A stretch of DNA of 64,000 nucleotides from an uncultured Alcanivorax sp. (GTDB taxonomy: Bacteria; Pseudomonadota; Gammaproteobacteria; Pseudomonadales; Alcanivoracaceae): NCBI RefSeq assembly GCF_947258575.1, contig NZ_CAMYIV010000011.1:62001-126000 (forward strand). The letters are read 5' to 3'. Positions 44,981 through 55,222 of this stretch are shown here, in pieces; within the stretch, counting starts at the first letter, position 1; every line of letters begins with the position of its first letter. The translations under genes were made by a program, and so were the position numbers. The notes below the pieces were generated by a model. It searched no databases and had not been told where the DNA came from. It saw only the letters and a program-made list of their open reading frames with translations.

Positions 44981-46691
44981 AGCCCAGCTTCGCTTTCAGG
45001 AACGCCACAACCTCACCCATGGCCACCTCGGTTTTGTCTGCATCTCCGCGCCCTTTATATTCAAGCACCCCATTGTCCATGCCGCGTTCGGCGATGACGA
45101 TGCGGTGGGGGATGCCGAGCAGTTCGCTGTCGGCCAGTTTTACGCCGAGGCGTTCCTTTTCGCGGTCGTCGAACAGTACTTCAATACCGGCGCCGGTCAG
45201 TTCGGCGTACAGCGTCTCGGCCAGCTCGCGTTCGCGGGGGCTTTTCTTGATGTTCACCGGTACCAGGGCCACCTGGAAGGGGGCGATGGCTTCTGGCCAG
45301 ATAATGCCGCGGTCGTCATAGTTCTGTTCGATGGCGGCGGCCACCACTCGAGTGACGCCGATACCGTAGCAGCCCATGGGCATGACCACGGACTTGCCGT
45401 TCTCATCCAGTACCTTGGCTCCCAGGGCTTCAGAGTACTTGGTACCCAGCTGGAAGATGTGGCCCACTTCGATGCCGCGCTTGATGGTCAGGGTGCCCTT
45501 GCCGTCCGGGCTGGGGTCGCCTTCCACCACATTGCGCAGGTCCGCCACCTCTGGCAGCGCCACGTCGCGCTCCCAGTTGATGTTGAAGTGGTGCTTGCCG
45601 TCTTCATTGGCGCCGGCGCCGAAGTCACTCATCACTGCCACACTGCGGTCAATGACAACGGGAATCGGAAGGCCCACCGGGCCCAGGGAGCCCGGGCCTG
45701 CGCCGATGACCTGACGGATCTCCTCTTCGCTGGCGAATTCCATCGGCGTGGCCACTGATGCCAGTTTTTCCGCCTTGATATCGTTCAGCTCGTGATCGCC
45801 GCGTACCAGCAAGGCGACCAGCTGCCCCTCTTCTGCCCCTTTCACCACCAGGGTCTTGACCGTTTTCTCGACGGGCAGATCAAATTGCGCGACCAGTTCT
45901 TCGATGGTTTTGGCGTTAGGCGTATCCACCTTTTCCATGGCCGCACCCGGGGCGGGGCGCTCAATGGCAGGAGCCAGGGCTTCGGCCAGCTCCACGTTGG
46001 CGGCGTAATCGGAGCTGTCGGAGAAGGCGATGTCATCTTCACCGGAGTCGGCCAGCACATGGAATTCATGGCTGGCGGCGCCACCGATGGCGCCGGTATC
46101 CGCTTCCACCGGGCGGTAGTCCAGACCCAGGCGATCAAAGATGGCGCAGTAAGCCTGGTGCATGGTCTGGTAGGTGGCGGCCAGGGATTCCATGTCGGTG
46201 TGGAAGGAGTAGGCGTCCTTCATGATAAATTCCCGCGAGCGCATGATGCCGAAGCGCGGACGGATCTCATCGCGGAACTTGGTCTGGATCTGGTAGAAGT
46301 TGGCCGGCAGCTGTTTGTAGCTGTGCAGTTCATTACGAACCAGATCGGTAATCACTTCCTCATGGGTGGGGCCCAGGCAGAAAGCATTGTTATGGCGATC
46401 TGTGATACGCAGCAGCTCCGGACCGTAGGCCGGCGCCCGGCCGGACTCCTCCCACAGCTCCATGGGTTGGACCACCGGCATCAGCACTTCCTGGGCACCG
46501 GCCCGGTCCATCTCCTCGCGGACAATGTTCTCCACCTTGCGCAGCACGCGCAGGCCGGTGGGTAGCCAGTTATACAGGCCGGAGGCCAGCTTGCGGACCA
46601 TGCCGGCCCTCAGCATGAGCTGATGGCTGATGACAACGGCATCGGCAGGGGTTTCTTTCACGGTGGCAAGCAGGTACTGGGAAGTGCGCAT
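44979..46691 (-). CDS. proS: Prolyl-tRNA synthetase
   Basis: Class II aminoacyl-tRNA synthetase, 570 aa from the ATG at 46691 ([20 protein letters not shown]). Class II motifs and a YbaK-type editing insertion (about 230-390) between motifs 2 and 3 are present, so this is the bacterial type able to clear alanyl-tRNA(Pro). Segments RASGLY-like [38 protein letters not shown] and the C-terminal [13 protein letters not shown] are near the E. coli enzyme. A TTG at 46700 is the upstream alternative. It ends against a repeat element. Confidence 0.96.
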   Translation of the reverse strand: MRTSQYLLATVKETPADAVVISHQLMLRAGMVRKLASGLYNWLPTGLRVLRKVENIVREEMDRAGAQEVLMPVVQPMELWEESGRAPAYGPELLRITDRHNNAFCLGPTHEEVITDLVRNELHSYKQLPANFYQIQTKFRDEIRPRFGIMRSREFIMKDAYSFHTDMESLAATYQTMHQAYCAIFDRLGLDYRPVEADTGAIGGAASHEFHVLADSGEDDIAFSDSSDYAANVELAEALAPAIERPAPGAAMEKVDTPNAKTIEELVAQFDLPVEKTVKTLVVKGAEEGQLVALLVRGDHELNDIKAEKLASVATPMEFASEEEIRQVIGAGPGSLGPVGLPIPVVIDRSVAVMSDFGAGANEDGKHHFNINWERDVALPEVADLRNVVEGDPSPDGKGTLTIKRGIEVGHIFQLGTKYSEALGAKVLDENGKSVVMPMGCYGIGVTRVVAAAIEQNYDDRGIIWPEAIAPFQVALVPVNIKKSPRERELAETLYAELTGAGIEVLFDDREKERLGVKLADSELLGIPHRIVIAERGMDNGVLEYKGRGDADKTEVAMGEVVAFLKAKLG

Positions 46692-46843
46692 AAGGCTCAA
46701 TTCGGGCTATTTCAACAGGGAACGGCTGATTCTAGGGATAAAGCGACGGCGACTCCAGCCTTGGCTTTTGTGGTGCAGGTTGTCTAGAATCTGTCTAGGA
46801 AAAAAATATCAGAGAAAGTCATATCGCTGGCAATGGGGGAAGC

Positions 46844-49189
46844 ATGGATAGTCGGATCAAGTGGGCACTGGGATGTGCCCTTGGGTTGTGTATTAGTTCG
46901 GGGGCACAGGCGACTTTGCTGGATTCTGTCCGGGTGGCTGATGAAGCTTTCCTGCTCTCGGATAGCCATTTATATCGTTATCACTCCGTTTCCGGAAATG
47001 TGCAGCAGACAGATCTGAGCTCTCAGGGCTCACCTGTTGCCATGGCACTGGATGACGATGCGGTATTTATCGCGTACAGCAATGGTCGTCTTGAAAAGCG
47101 TGATTTGACCGGCGCTCTGGTTCCTGACTCGTCAGGCGGTGATGTGACGCGTAATTTTCAGGATATTACTGACATTGCCTTGCATGGTGAAAAGCTGTTC
47201 GTGGCTTTTACAGAGGGTAATGAGCTGCATGTACTGGAAACCTCTGACCTCAGTGCATCCAATGCTTCTTACAGTCTTTCTGAAACTATGCAGAAGCTTG
47301 TGCCATATGTATCAGGCAGCAGTGATCTGACTTTCTTTAGCCCTGACGGTGTAGATCTGAATCTCCTGAATTGGCCGCCAACATTGGTGGATGATGAGGT
47401 TGAGGTAGCACAGTTTGATATTGCTCAAGGGCATGGCAATTATCTGGAGACCCCCGACGATCTCTTTATCATCGATAACAACGATGGTGCCTTTGTCGTT
47501 ATGGATAATGGCTCATATTGGAGTATTAACGGACCTTACCTCAGCTGGATTGCTGGTCAGGAGTTTCGTTTTCTGGATCAAGCTGAAGACGGTAAGTGGT
47601 CTGTGGTCCGTGGTCGCGTAGCTGCCTGCGAGAGTGGCGATGATCTGAACTGGACTACAGATCTGACGCATTACAGCACGGCTGTGTCCTTTGAAAGTCG
47701 CAGCAAACTCGGCTCAGAAGGAGTGATTTATGAAGTGGCCCACCTATGGGGTAGTGATCCGAAGACGCACCTATTCCGCGAAGCCGGATTGGGTAACCTG
47801 GTTGTAGATACCGTGATGCGTAGTGAGGGCTTGCCTTTTGATGACGGTAAGCAACCTTACAGTGTGGCAGCCAATGCCCCACTGAGTATTTACCAGCAGG
47901 TGCTGGGTGTCAGCAGTCAGCATGTGGCACTGGACGATGAAAGTAACAAGGCCTATGTCTTGCATCAGGGCAATAATCGTTGTGAGGCGGCGATTCGTGT
48001 CTTCGATCTGCAAACCAAGACCTGGGCTAGCACCATTCCGTTGCGTTGGCGGCCCCAGGCTATTGCCATGGTAGGCGGTGATAGCCCCGATGCCAGTGAT
48101 GACAAATTGGCGGTGGTCTATGAACAGTCCTTCAATGCCTATGGACGTAGCCAGATGCTGGTCAGCTATATTGATGTGAATGCTTCCAGTCCACAGGAAG
48201 ATCCGGCCAAGGATTTCGATGATTATGGTGTTTTCTTCTCCAACTTGAGCACAGTGCAGGCTAGTCGCCATGCCGTACTGTTTCAGATGGAATTCAGTAA
48301 TGAGGGCAGCGTGATTACCGCCTGGGGGCCTAACGGAGAGCTTGATTTTTATCAGGATTGTGAAGGAAGCGGGACCTGTAGCAACCCCAGAGATATTGAG
48401 TTTTGGCAGTCTCGAGCCGCTCCTGGGGAGCAGACCGTTCTGGTACTGAAAGCCGGCGATGATGTTCGTTTGCTCCAGCTGGATGATTTTGCAGGTAATG
48501 TTACCTTTCTGGATCCCGGTGCCGGCTGGACGATGACGCTCGCGGATAATTTTACCGACGTCGAGGCTCCGTTGGTGTTTTCCCCCGGCAATAATGAATT
48601 TGTTGCCTTGAATCTGAATGATGGCGCAGCGGGCTTTCAGCGTGGAACCCCGAATTTCAATCAGGGTAAGCCTGAGGATTTCCTGCCAGTTTCGCTGCAG
48701 GTATCGACCTGGTCAGAGTCAACTCAGGGAGACGAAGATAATTACGTGCTTTACAACCTGAGCGGCGGTGATCCTGATACAGATGCTCCTGCTCTTATTC
48801 AACGCTGGTCAATGGTGCTCGGTTCGGATGGCCACTTCGAATTCGACAATGAGGATCAGGTTGAGGTAGCAGGTCGACCGATTATGGTTCGGGTGGTTGA
48901 TCCGCAGGAGGATAACTTGCTGGTGGCTACTCTCCATCAAGAGCAGGTTCGCTTTACGCCTTTTGATCGGTCGCTGGGTGTCACTCCCGGTGACGATGGC
49001 GGAGGGGATTCTGGTGGTGATGGTGACACGGGTGGTGACACGGATGTGGACAATCCTGGCTCGGGTAATGGAAGCGGCGGAGGTTCAAATGGCTTCGGTT
49101 CCAGTGGCGGAGGTGCGACGATCTGGATTATTGCCTTGCTTGGCTTGCTGGTTTCCCGGCGCCGCAGTCCAGGAATGAATCATTGCTGA
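46844..49189 (+). CDS. Large exported protein with GlyGly-CTERM-like tail
   Basis: Exported protein of 781 aa. Signal peptide MDSRIKWALGCALGLCISSGAQA (about 1-23). The body (about 25-715) is beta-rich, acidic and has repeated aspartate-rich patches (for example ALDDDAVFIAYSNGRLEKRD, YVLHQGNNRCEAAI), which suggests a beta-propeller-like fold; I recognise no family. From about 720 a Gly/Asp/Ser linker leads to SSGGGATIWIIALLGLLVSR, then RR: a glycine triplet, one hydrophobic helix and an arginine cluster, the plan of the GlyGly-CTERM sorting signal cleaved by rhombosortase in type II-secreting gammaproteobacteria. The gene looks AT-richer than its neighbours, an impression only. It is followed by a terminator. 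No rhombosortase gene is in the window. Confidence 0.8.
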   Translation: MDSRIKWALGCALGLCISSGAQATLLDSVRVADEAFLLSDSHLYRYHSVSGNVQQTDLSSQGSPVAMALDDDAVFIAYSNGRLEKRDLTGALVPDSSGGDVTRNFQDITDIALHGEKLFVAFTEGNELHVLETSDLSASNASYSLSETMQKLVPYVSGSSDLTFFSPDGVDLNLLNWPPTLVDDEVEVAQFDIAQGHGNYLETPDDLFIIDNNDGAFVVMDNGSYWSINGPYLSWIAGQEFRFLDQAEDGKWSVVRGRVAACESGDDLNWTTDLTHYSTAVSFESRSKLGSEGVIYEVAHLWGSDPKTHLFREAGLGNLVVDTVMRSEGLPFDDGKQPYSVAANAPLSIYQQVLGVSSQHVALDDESNKAYVLHQGNNRCEAAIRVFDLQTKTWASTIPLRWRPQAIAMVGGDSPDASDDKLAVVYEQSFNAYGRSQMLVSYIDVNASSPQEDPAKDFDDYGVFFSNLSTVQASRHAVLFQMEFSNEGSVITAWGPNGELDFYQDCEGSGTCSNPRDIEFWQSRAAPGEQTVLVLKAGDDVRLLQLDDFAGNVTFLDPGAGWTMTLADNFTDVEAPLVFSPGNNEFVALNLNDGAAGFQRGTPNFNQGKPEDFLPVSLQVSTWSESTQGDEDNYVLYNLSGGDPDTDAPALIQRWSMVLGSDGHFEFDNEDQVEVAGRPIMVRVVDPQEDNLLVATLHQEQVRFTPFDRSLGVTPGDDGGGDSGGDGDTGGDTDVDNPGSGNGSGGGSNGFGSSGGGATIWIIALLGLLVSRRRSPGMNHC

Positions 49190-49210
49190 TTCAATAAAAT
49201 AGCGAAGTGG

Positions 49211-49234
49211 AACGGGCCCAAGGGGCCCGTTTTT
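49211..49234 (+). terminator. Terminator after the GlyGly-CTERM gene
   Basis: ACGGGCCC/GGGCCCGT stem with an AAG loop and five Ts. Confidence 0.85.
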
Positions 49235-49247
49235 GCAGGTGATAAAA

Positions 49248-49661
49248 ATGTTGAATGCACAGGAAGTACAGGACGTGATCTATCAGGGGTTGCCGGCGGC
49301 GTCCGAGGAAGGATTGCGGGTTGAAGCAGTGGGTGAGCGGCGTGCACGGGTGCGTAGTCCATTCCGGCCGTCCACCATTCGTCCGGGCGGCACCCTGTCC
49401 GGGCCTACTATGATGGGGCTGGCGGATGCCGCCATGTATGCGGCGATTCTCGGCGAGCTGGGTCGAGTGGAAATGGCAGTGACGCAGAATCTCAATATCA
49501 ATTTCCTGTCCCGTCCGGCCCAGAAGGATCTGATTGCCGACGCCGTGATTCTGCGCTTGGGACGGCGTTCTGCCGTGCTGGAAGTACAATTGTTCAGTGA
49601 GGGTAGTGACGAGATGGTGGCCCATGTGACCGGGACGTATGCGCTGCCGATTTCTCCGTAG
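49248..49661 (+). CDS. PaaI-type hotdog thioesterase
   Basis: Acyl-CoA thioesterase of the hotdog fold, 137 aa from the ATG at 49248, with AGGTGA just upstream. The typical loop PGGTLSGPTMMGLADAAMYA (starting about residue 45) contains the turn and catalytic Asp of the PaaI/YbaW group, and a beta sheet follows (VTQNLNINFLSRP, AVILRLGRRSAVLEVQLF). The 20-base terminator before it means it is transcribed separately. The CoA substrate is not readable. Confidence 0.88.
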   Translation: MLNAQEVQDVIYQGLPAASEEGLRVEAVGERRARVRSPFRPSTIRPGGTLSGPTMMGLADAAMYAAILGELGRVEMAVTQNLNINFLSRPAQKDLIADAVILRLGRRSAVLEVQLFSEGSDEMVAHVTGTYALPISP

Positions 49662-49667
49662 TCATGC

Positions 49668-49895
49668 AGGAGCGTCGCTGGCGGCGCGATAACCCAAAAC
49701 CTGAAAAGGCGGATCTACCACAGAGGGCACAGAGATCGCTGAGGAAAAACAGATTTTTCTCTGTGTGCTCTGTGCCCTCTGTGGTGAAAACGCTTTTTAT
49801 CCTGATTTGGGTTTATGCACTTCGTGCACCTTGCGGGCCACCTTCGTGGACGTTACCTGCATTTCGTTCCGAATCGCGCCGCCAGCGACGCTCCT
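49668..49895. repeat. Nested palindromes: REP pair around a CCACAGAGGGCAC palindrome
   Basis: Outer: AGGAGCGTCGCTGGCGGCGCGAT (49668-49690, written here as 20 plus 3 bases: AGGAGCGTCGCTGGCGGCGC, GAT) and its exact 23-base inverse at 49873-49895. Inner: CCACAGAGGGCACAGAG (49718-49734) with its exact inverse at 49768-49784. The GTCGCTGGCGGC REP is the same type as the outer pair at 25845. Confidence 0.88.
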
Positions 49896-49913
49896 ACAAT
49901 AACGGGTTCCTAT

Positions 49914-52900
49914 TCACTGCAACTCTTTCTCCCAGATCAGATCCAGACTGTTCGCCTTGGTGCTGGAACGGGCTTCCAAGTGAAGCTGTCGGGTCAGCGT
50001 ATAGCGCAGCATGACGGTGGAGACCGCATCGAACAGGCCTACCGCATAGGTCAGATACAGTCGGTCGGAAAGCTGTTTGCCCAGCATCAAGGCCGCGTCG
50101 TCGGTTTCCCAGTCGCTGCCCACGGTGATTTCATCCACACCCAGTTTGTCGCCGAGTTTTTCGGTGACGCCGCTGCCTTTCTCCAGTCCGTATAACGCCA
50201 GCGCCTGAGCGATGCGGTTGTTGTCGCCTTTCGATCCCCGCTCCAGTGGCCGGCCGGTGAGCAGGTAGGACATGGCCTGGCTTTGCTCCATGCTGGGCTC
50301 TGAGAAAAGGGTGGCTTCCGGCTCCTGTAGGGTGCCGCTGAGCTGCACCCCGACCACAACGTTTTCACTGGGGATCTTGCGGATGGCACGGATGTCCAGG
50401 CCGGGGTTGTCCGGCGGTCCCTGGAAAATCAGCTGGCCATCACTGATTGCTAGGTTCTGGCCGTAGGCCCGATAGCGGCCTTCACGGATGACCAGCTCGC
50501 CGTTGAGTTGCGGGGGGCGTTGCGGCTGTTGTTCTACCTGCAGGGTACCGCCGAGCATGGCGTCCAGGCCAAAGCCCTGGAAGTGCACTTTGTCTCCCAG
50601 GCTGACTGTGACATCCATACCCAGTGGCAGACCACTGCGTTGTTCGCTTTCCTGGTGCACCAGCACCTGATCCTGGCTAACAGTGACCGCGCCCTCGGGA
50701 AGTTGCGTCGGGCGGATTTCCGCTTCCGGGATCGACAATCGGCCGCCCAGTTGCAGATCACTCAGGTCTCCCTTGAGGCTAAGGGCGGGGTTAAGCAAAA
50801 CGCGGGCATCGGGCCGGTCTGCCACCAGTAACCGTTCACCCTGCAAAGACAGATCTACCCTGGCCGGCCATTCCCTCGGGTCCAGGCTGCCGGTCAGGGT
50901 CATGGTGCCTTCGCCCAGGGTGGCCGATCCGTTGACATCCAGTTTCCCGCGGGGCGACCCCTTTACGTCCACCTGCAGATCGGTAACGGCCACCCCCAGA
51001 ACGGGGACCAGGGCGCGGCCGTTATCCAGCCGGATGCTGCCTTTCATCAGTGGTTGGCGAAAGGTGCCGCCCAGCGCAACGTCGCCACGAATCTCGCCAC
51101 TGATCTCGCGCAGATCGGTGGTGAACAACGCCAGTGGAGCAAGACTGGATACCCGTAATGCCACCTCACCGGTCAGGGACGCGTCGGCATCCAGGCCGTG
51201 TTCCAGGGTAGCGTCGATGGTGGCCAGGTCGGACATCAGTGTCAGCTCGCTGCTCAGACGACGGTTTTGTAGCGTGCCCTGTAAGGAGAGTTGCTCGATC
51301 ACAAGCTCCTGGGGGGCATCCGGAGCGCGCACAGCAATTTGTGCCTCCCGGGTTTCCAGCCGGTATTGGCCACGGGGGTTGTCCAGTGAGCCTTGCACCG
51401 TAGCCTCGCCGTCCAGGCTGCCCTGCACGGCAAACTCTGGCCCTAGCAGGGCGCCTGCCAACGCCAGTGGCAAAGCCTTGAGGGAGGCGCTGGCGTCGAT
51501 CTGATCGTTGCTGTTGCGGTTGCCTGTCAGACAAATCCGGCTCGGTGTCTGCTCAAGACAGAAAGGGCTGATGGACTGGGCCGTGGCAGAGAGCTGCACC
51601 GCCGTGTCCTCGGCCTGTTGCCAGCGGCCCAGTTGCTGATGAATCAGGCCGGTATCGGATAGGTTGCCCTGCCACTGGGGCGAGTGGTTGAGCCCTTTCA
51701 ACGTGCCTTGCAGGTTTGTCTCCAGGCTGAGTTCGTCGCGCCGGAAGCTTGCCGTGGCCGTATGGCTGCTCAGGGTGCCCTTGGCGCTGATGCGGGCGGC
51801 GGCGAGCTGTTCGATGTTGCCCTGCTGTAGGGCCTCGCTGTTCAGCTCAAGCGACATGGTCTGGTCGCCCATACCGAATGCCTGGAAGCGGGTTTGCAGG
51901 GAGGCCAGCGACCACTCCTGCCAGCCGAGCTGCTGCCCGTTCAGGCTGCCGCTCAGCGTGGGAGTGGCGAGGGCGCCGCGCACTTGCAGCTGGCCGCTGA
52001 CCTGGCCCTGCAGATCCGGATAAAGCTGGGCCAGCTGTTTCAGATCCACGCGGGTGTCCAGGGACCAGTCGGGCAGGATGGCCCCGCGTGCGCTGAGCCG
52101 GTTGTCACCCCAGCGGATGTTGCTGTCGAGTCGCAGGCGTTGCTGGTGGCGCTCCAGGGTGGTGGTGGCGGTCAGGGGTTGTTGCCGAACCCGGCCTTCC
52201 AGCCGTACCTGGCTGGGGGACAGGGCCCATTGCTCATCCTTGTAGCTGCCGCGGCTGTTGCCCTGCACGCTGAGCAGGCCCGGGAACAACGGATGTAGCA
52301 GGCCGGTGTCCAGTTTGCCCGCTACGGTCAGATCCCAGGCCAGGGGGCTGAACAGCAGCTCACCCCGGCCCTCCAGTTGCTGCTCGCCATCATCAAGCTG
52401 CAACTGCTGCAGTGCCAGGCCGCTGTCGCTCAAATGGCTATCCAGGGTCAGGTTGACGGTTCTGTCGCCGCTGGTCAGGCTGCTCTGCCCGGCTATTTTC
52501 AGGGCCGCCAATGGGCCCTGCGTGGTGAGCTTGCCGTGGCCCAGTGATAGCGGCTGTGGCAACGACAGGGGTAGTGGCTGGGCCGGCCACAGATGTTCCA
52601 GGTCCAGTGGCCGCTCCGGGTCGCCCAGTCGCCATTGGCCCTGGCTGTGAATTTCCAGGGGGCTTTGTAGTTGGTGGCGCAGTTGCAGGGCTGCGAGAGA
52701 GCCGCTGATATCAAGCTGGCCTGCCAATCGGTCTGCGTTGACCGTATCGCTCTGCGGTAACGGCATGTGCCAGCGGGCCTGCCCCTGAATCTCAATGGGG
52801 GCTGCCAGGCTGCCCTGGGCGGTGGCGTCCACGCTGATATCGGCCACCGTGCGGGTGGTCAGGCTGGCCAGTTGGAAACGGCGCCAGGCTGCCAGTTGTC

Positions 52901-53381
52901 GGGCATCCAGTTCGCTGACCAGAAGGGTGTCGTTGAGATGCAGGGAGGCCAGGCTAAGAGTGTCGATGCGTACACCCAGGGGCAGTGCCAGGCTGTCCGG
53001 CAGCTTGCCCGCAGGTGAATCGTCGGACGCCTGGCCGGGCGGCAGAGACAGTCTCAGGTTACCCAGAGACAAGGTGGTGAACTCCAGCCAGCCGCGGGCG
53101 AGGGAAGCGGGTACCAGCTCCACTTCCAGGCGATCCAGACTGACTGACAGATCGTCCAGCTGATAGCGCACCCCGGTGGCGCTAACCCGGTCCAGCAGAC
53201 TGCCTTGCCAGTCATCCACCTGCAGTTCACCGGGTATCAGCCCGCTGACCTGACCAAGCAGCCAGCGGTTGCCGGTGGCGGTGCCCAGCAGCAGCCAGGA
53301 GGTGACAGCCACTATCAGTATTACGCTGAACAACAAGCCGAGCAGGCCGATGCTGAAGCGCTTGAGGACTCGTTTGATCAC
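49914..53381 (-). CDS. tamB: Translocation and assembly module protein TamB
   Basis: Large inner-membrane-anchored, periplasm-spanning protein that works with TamA in outer-membrane assembly and phospholipid transport. 1155 aa. One N-terminal TM helix (about 12-34), then a long beta-helical repeat region rich in Leu, Ser and Asp, and the C-terminal DUF490 domain with the family ending (GQNLAISDGQLIFQGPPDNP, GLDIRAIRKIPSENVVVGVQ). The start overlaps the tamA stop by four bases (ATGA), so the genes are coupled. Length is close to E. coli TamB (1259 aa). Confidence 0.95.
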   Translation of the reverse strand: MIKRVLKRFSIGLLGLLFSVILIVAVTSWLLLGTATGNRWLLGQVSGLIPGELQVDDWQGSLLDRVSATGVRYQLDDLSVSLDRLEVELVPASLARGWLEFTTLSLGNLRLSLPPGQASDDSPAGKLPDSLALPLGVRIDTLSLASLHLNDTLLVSELDARQLAAWRRFQLASLTTRTVADISVDATAQGSLAAPIEIQGQARWHMPLPQSDTVNADRLAGQLDISGSLAALQLRHQLQSPLEIHSQGQWRLGDPERPLDLEHLWPAQPLPLSLPQPLSLGHGKLTTQGPLAALKIAGQSSLTSGDRTVNLTLDSHLSDSGLALQQLQLDDGEQQLEGRGELLFSPLAWDLTVAGKLDTGLLHPLFPGLLSVQGNSRGSYKDEQWALSPSQVRLEGRVRQQPLTATTTLERHQQRLRLDSNIRWGDNRLSARGAILPDWSLDTRVDLKQLAQLYPDLQGQVSGQLQVRGALATPTLSGSLNGQQLGWQEWSLASLQTRFQAFGMGDQTMSLELNSEALQQGNIEQLAAARISAKGTLSSHTATASFRRDELSLETNLQGTLKGLNHSPQWQGNLSDTGLIHQQLGRWQQAEDTAVQLSATAQSISPFCLEQTPSRICLTGNRNSNDQIDASASLKALPLALAGALLGPEFAVQGSLDGEATVQGSLDNPRGQYRLETREAQIAVRAPDAPQELVIEQLSLQGTLQNRRLSSELTLMSDLATIDATLEHGLDADASLTGEVALRVSSLAPLALFTTDLREISGEIRGDVALGGTFRQPLMKGSIRLDNGRALVPVLGVAVTDLQVDVKGSPRGKLDVNGSATLGEGTMTLTGSLDPREWPARVDLSLQGERLLVADRPDARVLLNPALSLKGDLSDLQLGGRLSIPEAEIRPTQLPEGAVTVSQDQVLVHQESEQRSGLPLGMDVTVSLGDKVHFQGFGLDAMLGGTLQVEQQPQRPPQLNGELVIREGRYRAYGQNLAISDGQLIFQGPPDNPGLDIRAIRKIPSENVVVGVQLSGTLQEPEATLFSEPSMEQSQAMSYLLTGRPLERGSKGDNNRIAQALALYGLEKGSGVTEKLGDKLGVDEITVGSDWETDDAALMLGKQLSDRLYLTYAVGLFDAVSTVMLRYTLTRQLHLEARSSTKANSLDLIWEKELQ

Positions 53382-55126
53382 AGGTCCGGCCCCATGCTCA
53401 GGTGCAAACGCCAGTCGCGGTGTTCATCCACGGCCCGGGCCAGATCCAGCCGGATCGGCCCCAGCGGGGAGCGCCAGCGGATGCCGAAACCGGCGCTGCG
53501 GCGAATTTCGAAATCATCAAAGTCATTGAACGCATTGCCGCCATCGGTGAACACCGCCAGGTGCCATTTCTCGGTGATCGGGTGGTCGTATTCCAGGCTG
53601 CCGGTGGCCAGGTGCCGGCCACCAATCACTTCCCCATTGGCTGCCCGTGGGCCCAGGGATTCATAGGCGAAACCGCGCACGCTGGAATCACCGCCGGCAA
53701 AGAAACGGATAGAGGCGGGCAGTTCGCGCACATCGGTCACTTCCGTATAGCCCAGATCCCCGCGCATCAGTACTCGTCCGCCGAGTAACGGGAAAAGAAT
53801 CTTGCCGTTGCCAGTGAGCTGCAAAAAGGAGGCCGTGGAAGACAGATTGCGGTTGGCGAAACGGATCTTGCTGCTCAAACGCCAGCCAAATGACGGGTAG
53901 ATGGGGTCGTTAGCCTTGACGCGACTGAGCTGGAAACCGGGAATGATCAGCTCGGCCTGATCCACTTCTTCGGCGATTTCATAGGTTTCGCGCAAGTAGG
54001 TCAGCGAGGTAGTGGTGACCCAGCGATTCTGCAGCTCGACAATATAATCGGCACCGGTGGTCCAGCGTTCATTGTCCTTGCTGTCGGTGACCTCATTCAC
54101 GTAACTGGTGTGAAAATCCAGTCGCTCGCGCTGAGGATCTTTCAGCGGAATCTGGTAGCTGGCGCCGGCGCCTTGCTGCACCTGGGATACCTCCGTTTCC
54201 GCCCGGAAGCGGTGGCCGGCCTGGTTAACCCGGCGATTTTCCACCCCCAGGCGTACCCGTGGCCCGGTATCGGTGCTGGCGCCGACACCGGCGAGCAGTG
54301 ACCAGCGATTGTTGTCTGTGAGAGTGATGCTGACGGGAATGGTGCGGGTGCTGTCATCCGGGGTGCCTTTCTGCACCCGAACGGCGCTGAAATAGCCGGC
54401 ACCGAGAAAGGCCTGCTGGGTTTCCAGCAGCTGTTTGCTGTTAAAGGGCTCACCCTGATTAAAGCCGAGATAGGCATTGATCAGCTTGTCTCGCAATTCG
54501 CTGCCGGTAATGGTGACGGCGCCGAAGTCATAGCGGGGGCCGCTGTCCACATGCAATGTCATGGTGGCCTGGCGTTTGCGGGTGTCCACGCTGAGCCGAT
54601 GCCGGGTCAGTTTGCCCTGCACATAGCCACGGCTGATTAAATTCTGCTGCAGGTTCTTTTTCAGGGCGGTGTACTGGTCGTGTTGCAGGCGCTGGCCAAT
54701 GGCCAGTTGTGCATTGTCGACCAGCTGGTTGAAGACGGGATCGTTGGCGGCATCGCCGCTGATGCGAATATCGACCCGTTGCAGGATCACCGCAGGCCCG
54801 CTATCCACCTCCAGTGTAACTCGCACACACTCGTCTTCCCGGTCGGTACTCAGGGACAGGGTGCTTTCGTAGTAGCCCATGGCCTGCAATGCTTGCTGGC
54901 TGTTGGCGAGAATCTGTCGGCGGATCAGGCCATATTGGGCGGTGGGCGGCTCGCAGGGGTAGCGGGACAGGTCTACCAGGGCGCGGATATTAGCGCTGAC
55001 CGCATCGCTGGCATTGCCGGTGATGCGCAGTTGTGGGGTGTCACCAGCGAAAGCCGGCATGGCGAGCAGCATCAGCAGTAGGGTGGCTAACCAGGTTGTC
55101 TGCTGCGGTGCCCTCAAGTCCTGCAT
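53378..55126 (-). CDS. tamA: Translocation and assembly module protein TamA
   Basis: Outer-membrane Omp85-family protein, 582 aa. Signal peptide MQDLRAPQQTTWLATLLLML followed by an Ala-rich cleavage region; three POTRA domains (about 35-270) and a 16-strand barrel. The conserved loop-6 motif is FFAGGDSSVRGFAYESLGP, containing the VRGF tetrad characteristic of Omp85 proteins. The ATG at 55126 is chosen over TTG at 55156. It converges with nothing; regA lies upstream. The end of the barrel reads LSMGPDL, without a final aromatic residue, which is acceptable for TamA. Confidence 0.94.
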   Translation of the reverse strand: MQDLRAPQQTTWLATLLLMLLAMPAFAGDTPQLRITGNASDAVSANIRALVDLSRYPCEPPTAQYGLIRRQILANSQQALQAMGYYESTLSLSTDREDECVRVTLEVDSGPAVILQRVDIRISGDAANDPVFNQLVDNAQLAIGQRLQHDQYTALKKNLQQNLISRGYVQGKLTRHRLSVDTRKRQATMTLHVDSGPRYDFGAVTITGSELRDKLINAYLGFNQGEPFNSKQLLETQQAFLGAGYFSAVRVQKGTPDDSTRTIPVSITLTDNNRWSLLAGVGASTDTGPRVRLGVENRRVNQAGHRFRAETEVSQVQQGAGASYQIPLKDPQRERLDFHTSYVNEVTDSKDNERWTTGADYIVELQNRWVTTTSLTYLRETYEIAEEVDQAELIIPGFQLSRVKANDPIYPSFGWRLSSKIRFANRNLSSTASFLQLTGNGKILFPLLGGRVLMRGDLGYTEVTDVRELPASIRFFAGGDSSVRGFAYESLGPRAANGEVIGGRHLATGSLEYDHPITEKWHLAVFTDGGNAFNDFDDFEIRRSAGFGIRWRSPLGPIRLDLARAVDEHRDWRLHLSMGPDL

Positions 55127-55222
55127 CCCTGTGCGCTGTTTCCCGGTAGCAGGCAATTCGTTGCTGCCCCCTGGGGAAGGTAAGTTGTCACTTGTACAAC
55201 AGTGTAAGGCAAGTTGCGACAG

